Source: Cerrena zonata
Taxonomy: Eukaryota; Basidiomycota; Agaricomycetes; Polyporales; Cerrenaceae
Length of the DNA: 64,000 nt
NCBI GenBank assembly: GCA_038087015.1
Contig: JASBNA010000092.1
Span: 61,219 to 125,218 of the forward strand
Direction of reading: 5' to 3'
Part shown: piece after piece, positions 11,351-24,821 of the stretch
Position numbering within the stretch: position 1 is the stretch's first letter
Layout: each line of letters opens with the position of its first letter
Notes under the pieces: model-generated
What the model saw: only the letters and a program-made list of their open reading frames with translations
Told to the model about the DNA's origin: nothing
Database searches by the model: none
Program-made: the position numbers and the translations under genes

Positions 11351-11944
11351 TGCAAAGGATAAGGGTGTGAAGGGCGCACGAGTCGCAGAGATCCTTTCCT
11401 ATATGTATTGTAGAAGGGCTTCGCAGCGATTGCATGACTAAGACATAGACTCCGATGAACAGGTAGTAGAGTTAGTAAGCAAACGCAATGCGTGAGTTTT
11501 CTTTCCCAAGGCGATATATCACTCTGCGATGTATTGGGCAAGAATGATGATGTACATATGCAGAGCTGTGTGCAATTTCCTAGGGAGGGGGGAGCTAAGG
11601 CTCGGGTTCGGTTGAGCATCGAGTCATGCTTGTAGACCCAGTGAGGTCGGACGAGTTGGTTACGGCAATTGGCCGGGAGTACACAATCACTTAATCGCGG
11701 GGAGTAATCGCATATCTTGAATACAATGAACTACTGCAACAATATAATGACCGCTGTTGGTAAGTCGAAATACATCCTGAATGAAGTATAGAATATTAGG
11801 GCTGGAATGATGTGAAACGGATACAAATATGACTGTACTGACCAAAACAGTAATTGTTAAATAACGAAACAAAATATAGCGATAACCCTAAGACGACGAG
11901 TGGGTCAGAGAAAGAACAAAGGAATGACGATTAACATACCTGCC
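11351..11944. other. Intergenic, AT-rich in its right half
   Basis: Short open frames only. The left part is the promoter side of hydrolase copy 2. No TATA element, RNA gene or repeat could be assigned. Confidence 0.4.
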
Positions 11945-13200
11945 TTAGAATTTGATTATATTTTTGCGGTGCATGACAGGTAGACGATCTTGAATCATCT
12001 TTCGCACGACCCGGGCCAACGTATATATTTCTGTCCCTTCGAAATTCGTCACGCAGAATCGTGCTGCCTGGAGCTTCGGCAAATGACCCATGTTCCGCTC
12101 CAGCTGTTCCCAGGAGAGCCGGCTGAGGAACTCGATCTGCCGGTTCGAATCACTCGTGAGAATGTATTTTTCGTAGTGGAACGTAATATCATGGAGATAC
12201 TTGGGGAGGTGTTGGATGATACGATGGAAGATGTCTTGCGGGTCGATGTGTGAGTTGGGTACTAGGAGAGTGAGGGAGCGGAGGGAGGTATATCGGCTGA
12301 ATCCTAAGGGATCAATGTCGTCATAAGAAAAATATGCAAAGGTTGGATATTCAATGACATGCCTGGTAGGTATATTTCGTGAAGTTGGTCGAGCTCGGAT
12401 GGACTCAGCGTTGGATGAGAGACTTCGACTCCAAAACGTAAGGTCTTTATGGCTGCACAGACATCCAAAGGGAGAGACGTCAAAACAAACAACAGATCGT
12501 GCGCAGTGATCCAACCCAAGTCCAGAGATACGAGCGAGGCGGACAATACCGAATGGAAGTATTGAAAGAACCCGGTGACAATGGTCGAGCCCTGAATCTT
12601 CAACGTCTCTATGTGAGGCTTGAAGATGGTTGTATCGCACGTTTTATCAGTATCTTCTGGAAGAAGGTTGGTTGAGACCGATATGAGTTCCAGGTGTACG
12701 AGGTTTCGCAGACTTTGGATTAGATATTCGAGACACTGAAACCCGTGAACGCATGTGTTACGAAGGACCAATTTGCGTATAGACAAAGATGGCCCTAAGT
12801 TCGCAGGATTGTATTCCAGAGAAGACCATCGAAGCCTGTTCAGTTCCAACGTATGGAGATTGGGAAGCAGATGAAGCGAGACTAGGAGGTCGGTGAGGTA
12901 TATTGGATAACTTAATATCCCGATACCAAGCCAAGTATCCGGAGTGAGACACAGTGCTTTAACATTGTGTAGATGACCGGGTACATTGACGACCAGGTGT
13001 GCGAGGGAAATGAGAAGGGAGTTCCGTGGAGGATAGATCGCTTTAAGAGTTATAGACCTCTCGCGGAATAGATGGTATTGGCTTGCATATAGCCATTGAC
13101 GACAGACTCTTGAACAAGCCCTAAGAGAGATGCGATCGTCGTGTAACTGGTCAATGATATGATCGACCAGTTCGGGAGGGAGGGAATGGATGAGTGACAT
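11945..13200 (-). CDS. F-box domain protein with LRR-like C-terminus
   Basis: ATG at 13200 starts MSLIHSLPPELVDHIIDQL, a canonical F-box opening (LPPEL-x-D-x-I). It continues with CSRVCRQWLYASQYHLFRE, the second half of the F-box, which binds SKP1. The rest is leucine-rich (LLPNLHTLELNRL, then RNLVHLELISV, then ETLKIQG), consistent with degenerate LRRs for substrate recognition. Exon 1 is 13200-12363 and exon 2 is 12303-11945, giving 398 residues. The 59-bp intron has a GC donor (CCAG before GCATGT) and a TTAG acceptor; the only GT nearby would break the frame. It probably acts in an SCF ubiquitin ligase; the substrate is unknown. Confidence 0.8.
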
Positions 13201-14286
13201 ACTCCTCTATAGGATGTGTCATAATTATTCCAACAGTTCGCAGCATAAAGAAAGTCACTCACCAAATTATTCGTTATCTCGAGGGTCAAGCTAGTTGAAT
13301 GTAGGACAGCGTTAACATCTAGACGAGACGGTTAATATAGAGTTCGTACTCAATTCAACATCGAAACAACAATGTTTACGAGTAACGGGGTCGCTCCAAA
13401 GTATCCACGTGTATGAAGTTCACAAAGCGGCGTTTGTGTGGAAATACCACTCGGTGGAATGTGTCTAGGTCGAGTGTCGGTCTATATGGACAGAAAATAT
13501 GATTGCGGAGGCTGGAAGTTAAAATTCTAAGGTTTCGTAAATGGATCGGAATGGTTTCTAGGCAGATGACGTCCAGCGTGATTCTAAGTTGTGTCTGAGA
13601 AGAGAGGGGAGCGGTCTAGGAGGCCAGGTGAGGGAGGTCCACGTCACGGCTAGTAGTCTGTTGAACAAGCAAGGGGACCGTAGGTAAGTGCAACCTCGTG
13701 AATGTCGACGTCACGCTCTGGTTACAGATCCCGAAAGCACCCGTGCAGATTACGGCCGAAGTCAGATGTGCCTGCAAGTCAATGGTTGTATTCGAAATGC
13801 AGCATGTCGAATGCTTGGTCGAAGAGAGCGTTGAATGAGCTTGTGAAAACACCAATGCGATCTCCACTTGCTCGGTTATTCTGGAACCGTACAAACTCGG
13901 AAAGCACCTGAATTATACCGTTCCGCTTTAGGCAGGAGCTGTGGAACCTCACGATCGCTCCAGCGTTTTAAAGATGGTCCCCGGGCTATGTTATGTAAAT
14001 TTATTTTACATTGTTGAGACTATCTTGGCCATCGAAAAAATTCCGTGACCAAAATAAGGCTTGTATCACAAAAGGGCCCAGTACTTGTAACTTTCAACAT
14101 CTTTCCACGTTACTACCACACCCACCCTTATGAATGGCTCAACGTTCAAAACGAGAAATGAATTTAATGCGTCGAGGGTGCTTGATAGTCACAGTAGAGC
14201 CTAGGAGATTTACGAGCACGAGGAGTATTCAGCAGTGATTGTGCAAGGCAATTCGTACATCTTGTCTTTCAAGTTTCGGGCGAGGA
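13201..14286. other. 1.1-kb region without a supported gene
   Basis: Open frames at 13.6-13.9 kb on both strands are mutual shadows without domain signal. The region around 13980-14060 is AT-rich. It is probably intergenic DNA plus decayed gene remains from the adjacent F-box-like locus. Confidence 0.35.
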
Positions 14287-15649
14287 CTAATCGTATTGAC
14301 CTTGTTGTCTAGTCTTCTTCCATCCATCGTAGAGGGTGATTATTGCTCGTCTCAGCGACGTAAATCGTTGGGACACACTGTCAAGCGTCTCCCATGATGG
14401 TTTGTAGAATGCTTCTGGTTCGTCTTCAAAATGGAGGTTAATCCGGTTGAGAGGTGATATGAAAATAGCTTCTATGAGGAAGAGGATATTATTCCAACAG
14501 TTGTAAAATACCATGGAGTGCATAAACTGTAGATTTACAGTTAGAATTTCAACGGAGGCGAAAGGAAGCTTCCTTCAACGACAAGAACGATCTTGACACA
14601 TGCACACTAATCAGTTTGATACAGGAAACATGAAATGAAATACAAACCATCCTGTATATCGTAATCTAGTGTTAGGGTTTCAAGGTGTTTCATATGGGCA
14701 GTGATAGTCTCGAGATGCACGACGGGTATGTTTACGGAAACACGAAGGTGCAAGCATGTTACGGAGTCAATCCGAATCGAAGACATGGCTAAGTGGGCCA
14801 TGTCCACCTGAGGGATATTGAGACACGATGCGTTGACTTGAGGAATCAATGAATACTGCAGACCCTCTGAGCCCACGGTGTCCGAGCAGGTACAGATATG
14901 TAAATCCCCGATTACCGAGAATATGTTTAACAAATAAAACAGGGATGATTTATACATATCCCAATGCAGTAGGGGGGACCTCGATCGAGACGAAATCGGT
15001 AATATGAAGACGATCAATAGAAATCGAAATAGAAGGTCTAAATATGAGAGTCGAGGGACTACGCGGCCTAAGGGTGATCTACGAGATCTCCAGGGAGCGC
15101 AACGACTTGAGCTTAAGAAGAAATCTGGAATGTCGATCGGAAAATCTATTGTGTCCTTCGACGCATTTGACCTTGTGCCTTGAGCGACTTTGTCTGCATC
15201 GATGCGACGACATATCTTCAATGACGTGATCTGATTCACAATCGTTGTAGGAGTTCGGTCTATTACAGCTGTAAAGTCGGCAATCGTATTGGGGTCATGG
15301 GAAGCGTGCCCCACGAAGAGAGTGACATCATGAGGTCTTCCAACGTACGTCCAGAACCTGGATGTCAATACAGATTAGACTCTGCCCGTTCTGGAGGTTC
15401 GGACATAGTTGAATTGAGTTGGTTATGGTACAGAGTCATCGGTGTACGGCTGCACCGATAAGGGTGTGCTTCTACGATCGGAGTTTTGTCGGTAGCTTGT
15501 TCGATATATGCCAGCTGTAAATCAGCTAACACCAAGAGCAAGAGAGAATCGCGACACATATTCTGAGCAAGGATAACTCTCGGACAGGAGATTCTGTGAA
15601 GAAGATGAGCAACTTTAGCTCTCAATCGACACCTCATTGCGAGTTTCAC
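14287..15649 (-). pseudogene. Decayed LRR/F-box-like gene
   Basis: Three open segments follow each other on the minus strand: 15649-15365, 15368-14607 and 14523-14287. They carry leucine-rich phrases such as IPVVHLETITAHMKHLETL, then DSVSQRFTSLRRAI. In the middle, the frame that best resembles an LRR (FLLKLKSLRSLEIS) is interrupted by TAG and by a frame change. The junction near 14.57-14.65 kb cannot be spliced without a stop. No intact F-box is visible in the first segment. I infer a pseudogene of the F-box/LRR class so common here; alternative splicing or sequence error could rescue parts of it. Confidence 0.45.
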
Positions 15650-15967
15650 TGGCTCGCAGGGATGAAGATGTTCAGGAACAGTGATGGGTCTAAATCGCCG
15701 AGTTAGTATTCGTTCGTCATATTGAAACTAAATCTGTGACTCACATTGTAAGTAAGTGAGGAACATCAACACTCTTAGCGAGTCAATGTTGAAAAACGTG
15801 TTACTGAGGACGTGACTGACTCAGTTGTCACGCTGACTCACATCAATCATGATCAACTTAAATGCGGCCATCCCAGTCCGAGTCCTTGGCATTCGAAACA
15901 ACTCGAGTCTTTCGGGTCTGCTGCAAGTCTTAAATACTCAGAAAGGACTTACTTGTGAGAGGTCTCG

Positions 15968-15979
15968 ATATATATATAA
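15968..15979 (+). promoter_or_regulatory. TATA-like element upstream of F-box gene
   Basis: ATATATATATAA lies about 50 bp upstream of the ATG at 16025. Confidence 0.4.
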
Positions 15980-16024
15980 CTTCCGATATTGACGCCTTCT
16001 AGCTGATCTTTGTATATCATCCCA

Positions 16025-18631
16025 ATGGCTCCTCAGCGGGTCCAGCGAGCCGCGGCTGCCAAGGCAGCTAAAGCAATCAAGTCTAAGATCTCTGAAAGCC
16101 TGGAAGATGATATGACACAAGAAAATCTAATCGGTGAGCTTTTTTTCATTCCACTTTACTTACCTTTACCATTGTAGCTCACTCTCCCCCTGTAGTGAAT
16201 GAATTTGTCATCAAGAAGCCAAACATTAGTGGTAGCTCACGAGCTTTTGTCGCGAGAGTTATTCCAGACAATCCCAAGCTTGCTAAGAAGGGGACGCGGA
16301 ATGCTGGAAAATTGAAGCAACTCAAGGATATGCCAATCGATATCTTCTTCGAAGTGAGTAGCTTTCATACTTCAATCGCTTCTAAGAGCTAGAATGTGTC
16401 TAGATTACTTCATGGCTGCACCCCCTTGATCTTCTCCGACTCTCTCGCGTGTCAAAGTATTTTCGTGAGATGTTCATGTCAAAATCTTCCAAAGCTCTCT
16501 GGATTCGGGCACGACGCCAATTCAACGGCATGCCCGACTGCCCTGATTCCATAAGTGAGCCTCAATACGCCGCACTCGTGTTTGAGAACGTATGTCAGGC
16601 GAGTATCCCACATTTCATATTACGAGAAGAATATTCTTTCTCAACGCATAAGTAGGCGTGTGGCGTGAGTCGTGCACCTAAATTTGACTTTGTATACCTC
16701 GTTCGCCTCTGTGGCGCATGTCATAAAGAGAAGTAAGTCTGCTTAATCGTTTCAATAACACAATGCATATTAATACTTCTCTAGTGTTGTTAATGGGAAG
16801 CGACTTCTTAGACTTTATCCTAAGACTCTAGATCCCATTATTCTTCGGTTAATGCCTCGTGAATGTGGGGAGAACTACTGTACGTGTATTTTCGCGGATG
16901 TTATTCTGTTTAGCTTACCACACATCCAGATCCAGGCAGCGAGCTACCATCTCTAGCCGATAACGGTTCTATTCATCGTTACTACCAACCTCAATTTGAG
17001 GCAATAGCTAATTGCTTGCTAACGTTGAAACGTGGCTCGTCTGCTTACGATACATTTATTGACAAGATGAAAGAGAAGGCAGAAACTATGATCAAGGCAT
17101 GTTATTCTCAGTATTATCTCTCCCAGTGCTCTGATTTTCTCTCCCAGTGCAATCACGCTATACACCTCTGGTTGAGGCAGGAATCAAGGGAAAAGGGAAA
17201 GGATCAAACGGAAAATATTGAACAGCGAAAGGCTAGGTATGAAATTGATCACAACCTATCCATGGGTCATCGAGCTTATTTAATCTAGTATCAAAGCGAA
17301 GCTGCTCGAGATGGGTTACAAACAGGAAGATTTCCCTCAAGATTATGAACCTGATTGGTATTCCTGCCTTAACCAACCACGTCCTCTGACGACAAGGAGT
17401 AAGATGACATATCCTATTTCTTTTCTCATCCTGCGGACTCTAACATTATACCCAGTTTGGAAGCAAATCAAAGACAGACTAGAGGCTTGTCTAGAACGCG
17501 AGAAGTTGCGTAAACGAGCACAAACTCTTAGACTACGCGAACACCACATACTCATCCAACTAAGACCTCACTATAATGAAGTCATCGCTCAGCTAAACGG
17601 CGACACTTTGGCACTTTGGGTTGCACCTCTCGTGGATATCACCAAAATTCTTGAGGTTAATTCAATATTGACGAATTTTGATACTCCAATTGAAATAACA
17701 CCGCAATGCATTCAACATACTTTGGACACTCTCAAGAACGATGCTACTCGTCTCAGAGATATTACCGAGAGGAGGCTTCTCGCTGACCTTCGACCAATAT
17801 TTTCCCAAGCTGCTGATGGGACGGAGGTTGGTCTTCCGGAACTCTTGGATCACAGTTATCTGCTCCGCGCCACCTCTTTCTTCGAGTGCCCATCTACTTG
17901 CTGCTCCGATATGACATATCGACAACCTTTTACCTATGAAGACATTTTGCATCACATCCGTGAGGAGCCTTGCAATAGGGAACGTATTGGCGTCCACATC
18001 CCGGCTTCTCGTATATCAAAGAAGGTTATCCGTGTACTAGGTCTAGCGGATGATATTCTTGCCAAGGACCTGCCCCCTGCTTTCATCTGTGATTGTCTAA
18101 ACCCGAGGCTTGTAGTGTCGTCCACATTCTCTGGTTTAATAGACCATCTTGTGGAAGATAGAGCATGGTACGACGACATGGTGGAGAACTTGTCAGTTGC
18201 ACTATCTCTCCCTATTTCCAAGAGCTCACTTTCCCCCCTTGTTTTCTAGAAATGACAATCGTGACCTGTCTCTCGTTCTACATGATGATCATGATTTCGA
18301 CTCATCTCCGCCTTTCGTTCATGTCCGTATTTCTCGTCAATCGACCCCACAATTTGAGGCGCATAACTGGAAACCTAAACGTTGGGCAATGCAGTTTGGA
18401 TGCAAAACTTGCGAAAACATCAGCTCTGCTGTTACGAGGCATCGTTCAGATCGGAATCGCAGTTATACATTTCGACACGGCATGCTTGAGAACAGGTGTT
18501 TTGCCCATCACATCAAGACGAAGTACGTACTTGAATCGAATTGTTTGATATTCTCAATCACTAACACCCTTTATAGACACCAACATGATCCATGTGAAGA
18601 AGATGTGATGTATATTGACCACTACCAGTAG
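16025..18631 (+). CDS. F-box protein with Cys-rich (putative Zn-binding) exon
   Basis: Eleven exons join in phase: 16025-16133, 16196-16353, 16404-16598, 16656-16732, 16785-16879, 16930-17096, 17148-17236, 17289-17398, 17456-18191, 18250-18532 and 18577-18631. The N-terminus is basic and Ala/Lys-rich. The F-box follows (LKDMPIDIFFE-ITSWLHPL, then DLLRLSRVSKYFREMF). Exons 3-4 carry C-Q-A-C-G, then L-C-G-A-C-H, a paired CxxC arrangement that could bind zinc. The remainder is a long helical region, with ICDCLNPR and a C-terminal FEAHNWKPKRWAMQFGC. Two introns (16599-16655 and 17097-17147) use GC donors. At both positions the convergent paralogue at 19.1-21.6 kb has a GT donor, which supports the model. 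It is predicted to be an SCF adaptor; its target is unknown. Confidence 0.8.
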
Positions 18632-19124
18632 GGCTTCTGGTACCATGCTTCAATTTATTTTGTAGTATTTCCATAGCGTATTTATCGGAGAGATCTCAAA
18701 ATTGTAATAAGCGCATGAAATCGATATCATATTTCCCGTGCATCCTAGTAGTTAACTTCGAGCTCTGAGGTTGACAACCCAGCATTCAAATTTGAACAAG
18801 GTACAATGCGCTCAAGCCCGACACTCAGTGGTAGTCACGTCCAACATCCGACCCGGTTCTGGTGGATGGCTCTTGCTGTAACTGAATAACTCATTATCGG
18901 TTCGGACACTTGCTCTTAAATAACCGCAGGTCTATCCCGTGGAAGTACTGGGGGGGTAGGGATTTAGCTCATAAACATGGTCATTGGACATCATCAAAAA
19001 GGTTCACGCGTATAGAACGAAATATTGAGTGCGAGAATTGGTAAATTGTATATTTATCGCCACTGCCATAGTTCTATACCGAGTATAAAGAAAGTTGTTA
19101 TCTTGTTCCGTCGGCGTTATAACG
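18632..19124. other. Spacer between convergent F-box paralogues
   Basis: The common 3' flank of two genes that run toward each other. No open frame or repeat recognised. Confidence 0.4.
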
Positions 19125-21563
19125 TTAGAGAGAGACTATACTTGTCAGCATAGTAGCATCCTCAGAAGTGGCTGACTTCAGATGTCTACACGGATTCAGT
19201 TAGTTGTATTTATTCAATGAGGACCAGATATACTTACTTTGTTTTTACATGATGAAAAAATCGGACATCATCACCGGGAGAATAATACGTGTGAGGCGGG
19301 GTACAGCGAAGAGCGTCGATATTTCCCACTAGCTTAAGGCATGTCGAACAGCAATATCCGGATTTTGCTTCCGTTTGGATGGGCTTGCATGTACCGGCGT
19401 CGAATTGCGGGAGTGGATCTTGCCCGGAGATATGGACAAATACTTTGTTGATGTCGAAGTCGTGATCATTATAAATCACCAAATCACGATCTCTCGACGG
19501 ACTCCTGCACTTCATGTAAGTATATCAATTGGAAAACTAGTCTATTACTCACAGTCGAGATGTGACAGCGTTGTACCAGGCTGTTTCGTCAAGAATATGA
19601 CGGATCTTGTCATCAAATTGGTGTTAGAGATTATCTATACCGAAGAGAGAATACGCACTAAGGAAAAGAAATCCATAGGGAGTATCAAGCCCGGTTTTAA
19701 ACAATCACACACGTAGCGCGTAGGTAGGTCGTATAAGGAGATATCATTTGGAAGGCCTAGTGCGCAGATGGTTCTCCTGGCTATATGCGTAGCGTCTATC
19801 GAGACTTTAGGGCGCCACTCCTGCCAAGATATGAGCTCACTTCGCCAGCGAAGGTGTTGTAATAAGGATGGGAGTGTGTGGAGAGTGACAGGTCGCGAAT
19901 GCCCATCTGCACAACGCTCGCAAATGTAAATCGTAGAGGCGTGATACAGGGACCCAGGACCATTCGAGTTTTGTTTCATGTTCTGTGTGTCAATGGATTG
20001 TAATTGTGAGAGAATAGACACTTCAGCCGAGTTTTTTAAACCCTCGGCCACGGTCCAGGCAGTCTCGATCGCTCGTTGAACGCGTAACTGCATCTCTATG
20101 TCCTCGGATACATTGTATACCTCAACATCATCACCATAGAGAGCGGAGTGGACGACAGGGTGAGAATCGGCAACGAAGTCGAGAGGAAGCCAAGAACGTA
20201 ATGGATCTGAGATGTCTTTCCTGCGTAATCGGTATTCCGTTAGAAACTCGCTCGAGAGCCTTTTATCCCTTTTGAGGCGAGCGACTGCCGCAAGTATTCT
20301 TTCCACCTTATCCTTGATACGACGCCATTCTACAAGTAGTTAAGAATATCTTGAAGAGTCGTGCGAAGGATAGCTCACCATTGTTCGTGACTGGACGTGG
20401 TTCATTCATAAGTTTCTCCCATTTATTATTGGCTCCAGGTTCGGGCAGCTGCGCTTCGGTGTATCCCATGGCAAGCAGTCTCACTTTCGTACTGGTGTGC
20501 AATAATAAGCGATGATATCACCCATGTAAAAGATACACTCAACTCAGCGCGTCTTTGAGAACGCATATGGATGTCCCAGTGACGCATTGCATGACCATGC
20601 TAATTGCACACCATCAGTGACTGAAATTCGTGATTATAAATATTCGGGGCCACCTGGATCTGATCGTTCGAAGTTGCTCGTATCTCGTTTATATATGTCT
20701 TGAACTCCGGTGAGTCATGTACCAGGCTCTGGAGATGGATAGCAATGGAGTTGAATTGCTTTTTATAATATTTATGAACCGTGGAGTTAGTCTTCAATTC
20801 ATGTATAGGCCAGCCTGATTCTGTAGATAAAGTGAGGAGTAAAAGACACGTCTTAGTGGAATCTTGACGTACCGTACGACCTATGCTCACGAATGCATGA
20901 ATGACGGGGTATTAAGTTGTGTATATTGACTTGGAGGTTCTTGAAACGTCCCCATAGCTTATAGCCTTCCTTAAAGCTAAAGTAAATTAGAGTGCCGCAT
21001 TGCAAGTAGTTATGAGAATGCGTACTTTTTCTTATAACAACGGTCACAGAAACGTAAGAGTAGCGTACGATCGAAATTAAAGGCTGAGCGACCACCACAA
21101 GCCTACAACACCAATAAACTGACCTGTAATTAATATTACTTAATGCGAAAACAAACCTGACAGGCATCAGTAAAAAGCAAGGCAGCGTAGCGCGGCTCGC
21201 TCAAATGAGGAGGGCATTCGGGTAAGCCCTCTATCCCGCAACTATGTCGCGAAGAAACCCAGATAGACTTTGACCCCCTCGAGAGTAGTAATACGCGGTA
21301 ATCCTTCGACACCCGCGCCCACATGAGGAGATCCAGCGGGTGTAGATAAGAAAGTATCTATCGCATGCTGGATGATATTACTCTAGTAGACAGCAAATAT
21401 GCGATACCTGAATCACGAGTTCAACTGGCAGGTTTTGGAATGACAACGGATCGATTAGCTCTGTTGTGATCGAAATAGCCGAGATACTCCATGTATCGTT
21501 AACTTGAAAAGCATCGTAAATATCCGCTACAGCGAGATCAGAGCACCTGAATACATCAAAAAT
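19125..21563 (-). CDS. Paralogous F-box protein, convergent with its neighbour
   Basis: Exons assigned in phase: 21563-21408, 21357-21157, 21102-21026, 20976-20873, 20820-20654, 20599-20544, 20491-20379, 20329-19659, 19605-19553, 19504-19238 and 19185-19125. The order of motifs matches the gene at 16.0-18.6 kb: LQNLPVELVIQ, then ILSYLHPLDLL (F-box), LSEPRYAALLFTDACQ, then ACGG, then FCDRCYKKN (paired CxxC). A long helical part follows, then YVCDCLKPG and DLVIYNDHDFD. The Cys exon has the same length (77 bp) in both. This copy has an extra 53-bp intron at 19606-19658 that the paralogue lacks. The first exon is not settled. An open stretch beginning MSVPMSFSYTGGDF at 21748 may supply the start, but I could not join it cleanly. 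Confidence 0.7.
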
Positions 21564-21866
21564 CTAGAGGTACTCATACCGAATGGCCAATGACTCTCTT
21601 GAGTCTCAACCGACATCCTTGACATGGTGGTCAAAACCAAGAAACGATACCCACGATCGAAACCGGGATGATCCAAGAGAGTGGCGTCTATATAGCAGTA
21701 CCGCAGGAAATCACCACCAGTGTACGAGAAACTCATGGGAACGCTCATGATGGGTTACAATATTGTGTCTATAGCATCTGAATCGCATATTGGAAAGAGA
21801 GAAATAAGGTCGAAGTAACAATACATGCATTATACTTGAAATACAATACGAGCATACATTACGCCT

Positions 21867-23675
21867 TTAGTATACATATCTAAACCCTGGGAGCTCCAGA
21901 TCAGTCTTCTCATTACCATTAATATCATCTTTCGTGTCGTATTCTGGGGGAGTTGAGCGTTGCTTGCGATTTCGCACGACATACACCCCCAAAAGCATGA
22001 GTGTGAAAAGGCCGCAACTCGCGGTTGCGACTACCATAGTCACCTTTGCCGGCCAGTAATTGGGTGCGTCTTTGGCTCGATATGTTTGGGGAGCGCAAAT
22101 CTATGTTATTCGCCAGTGAGGCCTCAGTCAGCAGCAGGAAGAAAAGAGGCTTACATTAGCGACTCCAAAAGCGACCATGGTCACAGCATTATAAAATACT
22201 CGTTTCGTATGACCAGCGCACTACCAAAATGTCAGTATATGGTCTGAGAAGAGAAATCAGCGGAAAAACACACGTTTGCTTGAGCCCAGGCGGTAGCGAC
22301 GATAACTATATATCTATTAGTTGTCATCTCGAGGATCGATCGAAAGAGGACTTACGAATAGGTGTTACAACATTGATCAGCCAGATCCCAGCGAGAAGAG
22401 CGGCCTTGGCTTTGGCGAACGATAGTAAGGAAGCGCCGGTAACAGATGGAACAACGAGGAGCAAAATAGCCAACGACATTGGTACGTTACTCTCGATGAA
22501 CCAGGTCGCCACCAGAGACGAAATAATACTGACTACGCCCGAGGGCATATTCAATAACGCCGCCTCCTTGGAGTTATACCCGAAACCAGCTATGATTGTC
22601 GCGGAGAAGCTTGTGACAGCCCCACTTTGCAAGACACAAGCAGCACAAATCAAGAAAATGAGCCAAATCGTCGAGTCCGACTTGAGAGTGGACACAATTT
22701 GTGAAATGTCGAAACGGTTGGCGGTGACAACATATTTGTTTTCCATGAGGAGCCTACGAGTGAGAAAGGCGCGTTCCTTTGGTGTAAGGAATTTGGCAGT
22801 TGTAGGGTTATCAGGTAAAGCCAAGAACGTCCAGGCTGCCACTAGAAGGTTGATCATAGCAGTGGCAAGGAACATTCCTCGCCAACTACCAAAAGAGCCT
22901 CGGCGAACGTGCTGGAAACCTGAAGCATTCAAGGGTTCAGTACGCGATCTATGTCGTTTCAGGCGTTCGTCTTACCAAAGGACATAATACCTCCCAGAAT
23001 CTGTCCAATTCCTAACCCGCAGTACCAAATGCCATAGCGTTTCGAGGCCTCTTTACGAGTGTACCACTTCATCGTGACCAATGATAAGCTCGTACCTAAC
23101 CCACTCTCTCCGATTGCAAGGAAGACACGGACTGTCATGAGGGAAGGGAAATTCTTGCACGCGGCTGTGCAAGCTACTGCTATCCCGCATAAGAGCAAAA
23201 GACACGGCAAGAAGAGATTGACGGGGGTTCGCGCGAGTATGTACACTAAGATCCATCAGGACCTTCCGATTAATGGAGAACAAGAAAATTACTCACTTCC
23301 GGGAAGTTGGAAGATTGAGAATGCAATGAAAAAGCCCGTAGCGAGCCATGCAAACTGATCGCCCTTCAGCCCTGTGTCTTTCTGCAGACCCATGATGTTG
23401 GCATAGTTTAGGACGACCTTGTCGATGAACTGAAGGGTCCAACAAGCCATCATGATCGGCATGAGGCGCAGATCAATCCGGCGGAGCAGTGCCTTCGTCT
23501 CTTCAGATGACAGAGAAGACGAATCATCTTCGGGAGTTCTGAGGTCGCGCAAGCTTTCCGCTTTGGAGTCGTGGAGGTCTACTTTCTCTTGAGACATACT
23601 GGCGAGCAGGGAGGACGTCCGATCTGTCAAATCTGGGGCTGTGGGTATATAAGCATCATTGAGATAACGTTCCAT
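21867..23675 (-). CDS. MFS permease, allantoate/Dal5 (ACS) type
   Basis: Six exons: 23675-23297, 23245-22976, 22919-22356, 22305-22274, 22220-22155 and 22100-21867. They give about 514 residues. After a 70-residue cytosolic N-terminus come RIDLRLMPIMMACWTLQFID and NYANIMGLQKDTGLKGDQF, the hallmark first helices and loop of the anion:cation symporter family. The SFAWRGMF-like segment reads here GSFGSWRGMFLA. The later AGHTKR, then NICAPQTYRAKDAPNYWP, is the Dal5-family signature near helix 11. Twelve helices can be counted roughly. The family transports carboxylates such as allantoate, nicotinate or small peptides; the specific substrate is unknown. The stop (GFRYVY then TAA) follows a charged cytosolic tail. 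All introns are 50-60 bp GT-AG. Confidence 0.88.
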
Positions 23676-24821
23676 CAACGAGGCGGGCGCACCAAGTGCG
23701 CATCAGCGTTTCCTGAACCGTTTAACATCTTATTGGGATTTGAAAAGTTCTGCATAGACTTCCAAAGTACGATAGGTCTTAGGTAGCTGCAATTCGTAAT
23801 ATGTTTAATCTGCCAGACAGGGCATGTCGGGCTTGTAGCTGTCTAGGGCTGTCTGCTGTAAAGGTGGCCCTTCGCAAGTCAGGCACAGACCGACATGGCG
23901 GAAACGGCGAGTTTCGAGAGGTTTTTGAGTCAGTATCTCTGGAAAGTGCTGATCAAGGTCAGGAGAGGTCAGGGCATCAATTGAGGGGTCGGATTATCAG
24001 AAAATAAGGGTGCCTTTTGATGACGAGCATATCGCAAGAACGAATAAACGAGATCTTAAGGTCCGTGAAAAGCGCTACATTGGCGTACGTCTGTCAGAGA
24101 TTGACGGGTAGTTGTAAGTACAGCAGTTGTTGGCGAAGGAGCGAAGAGTTAATCAGAAAAATAGTTGCCATTACAGCACACAGACTAAACACAAGCTGAG
24201 TCTAAGTCAGCCGGAGCTGAACACATCGGGTGAGAGTGAATGTTTTCCAAGACTATACTTTATCTGATCCCGCGTTCGATCATAACCCACGTGTCTAGTC
24301 TTTACATAAACGGTATGCCAGTGATAGAGTCTATTGGTTTACAATACTATTATCAACGAGACTACTTATAATTCAGCATTCTCGAAGGGCATGGTGTTGA
24401 TCAGTACGGACACTGGGTCCGAAACTACTTGGAGGTTGACTAAGACCGACGTACCATTTGAGACTACTTATTGTGACGCAAGAAATTCGGGGCGGGGCAG
24501 TAAGTGTAAAAGAGTACAATAATTATCAGACATGAGTAATAGGCAGTCTAAGTAACACAATGTTCTATAGAGACCCCAAAGGAATACGCAGGCACTCTAC
24601 CTCTTCTGGTAGTAAAACGTCAACGGAAAGATGTAGAGGTACCGATCTGATCGTCAACTCGCTCGGCGGTATCGGTAGTGATCCCGAAACGCTTCAAGGC
24701 AGCGCCCACACAATCATGGAAGTAAAAAATAACATTGCGAAATTATAGAGTCCAAGTCCATACACGTAAAATATCGTTACATTTCAGAGACATAAACACG
24801 TACGTGCCAACAGTTGGAACT
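23676..24821. other. 1.15-kb intergenic region
   Basis: Promoter side of the permease gene and 3' side of the methyltransferase gene. Short frames only; no domain, RNA gene or repeat recognised. Confidence 0.4.
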
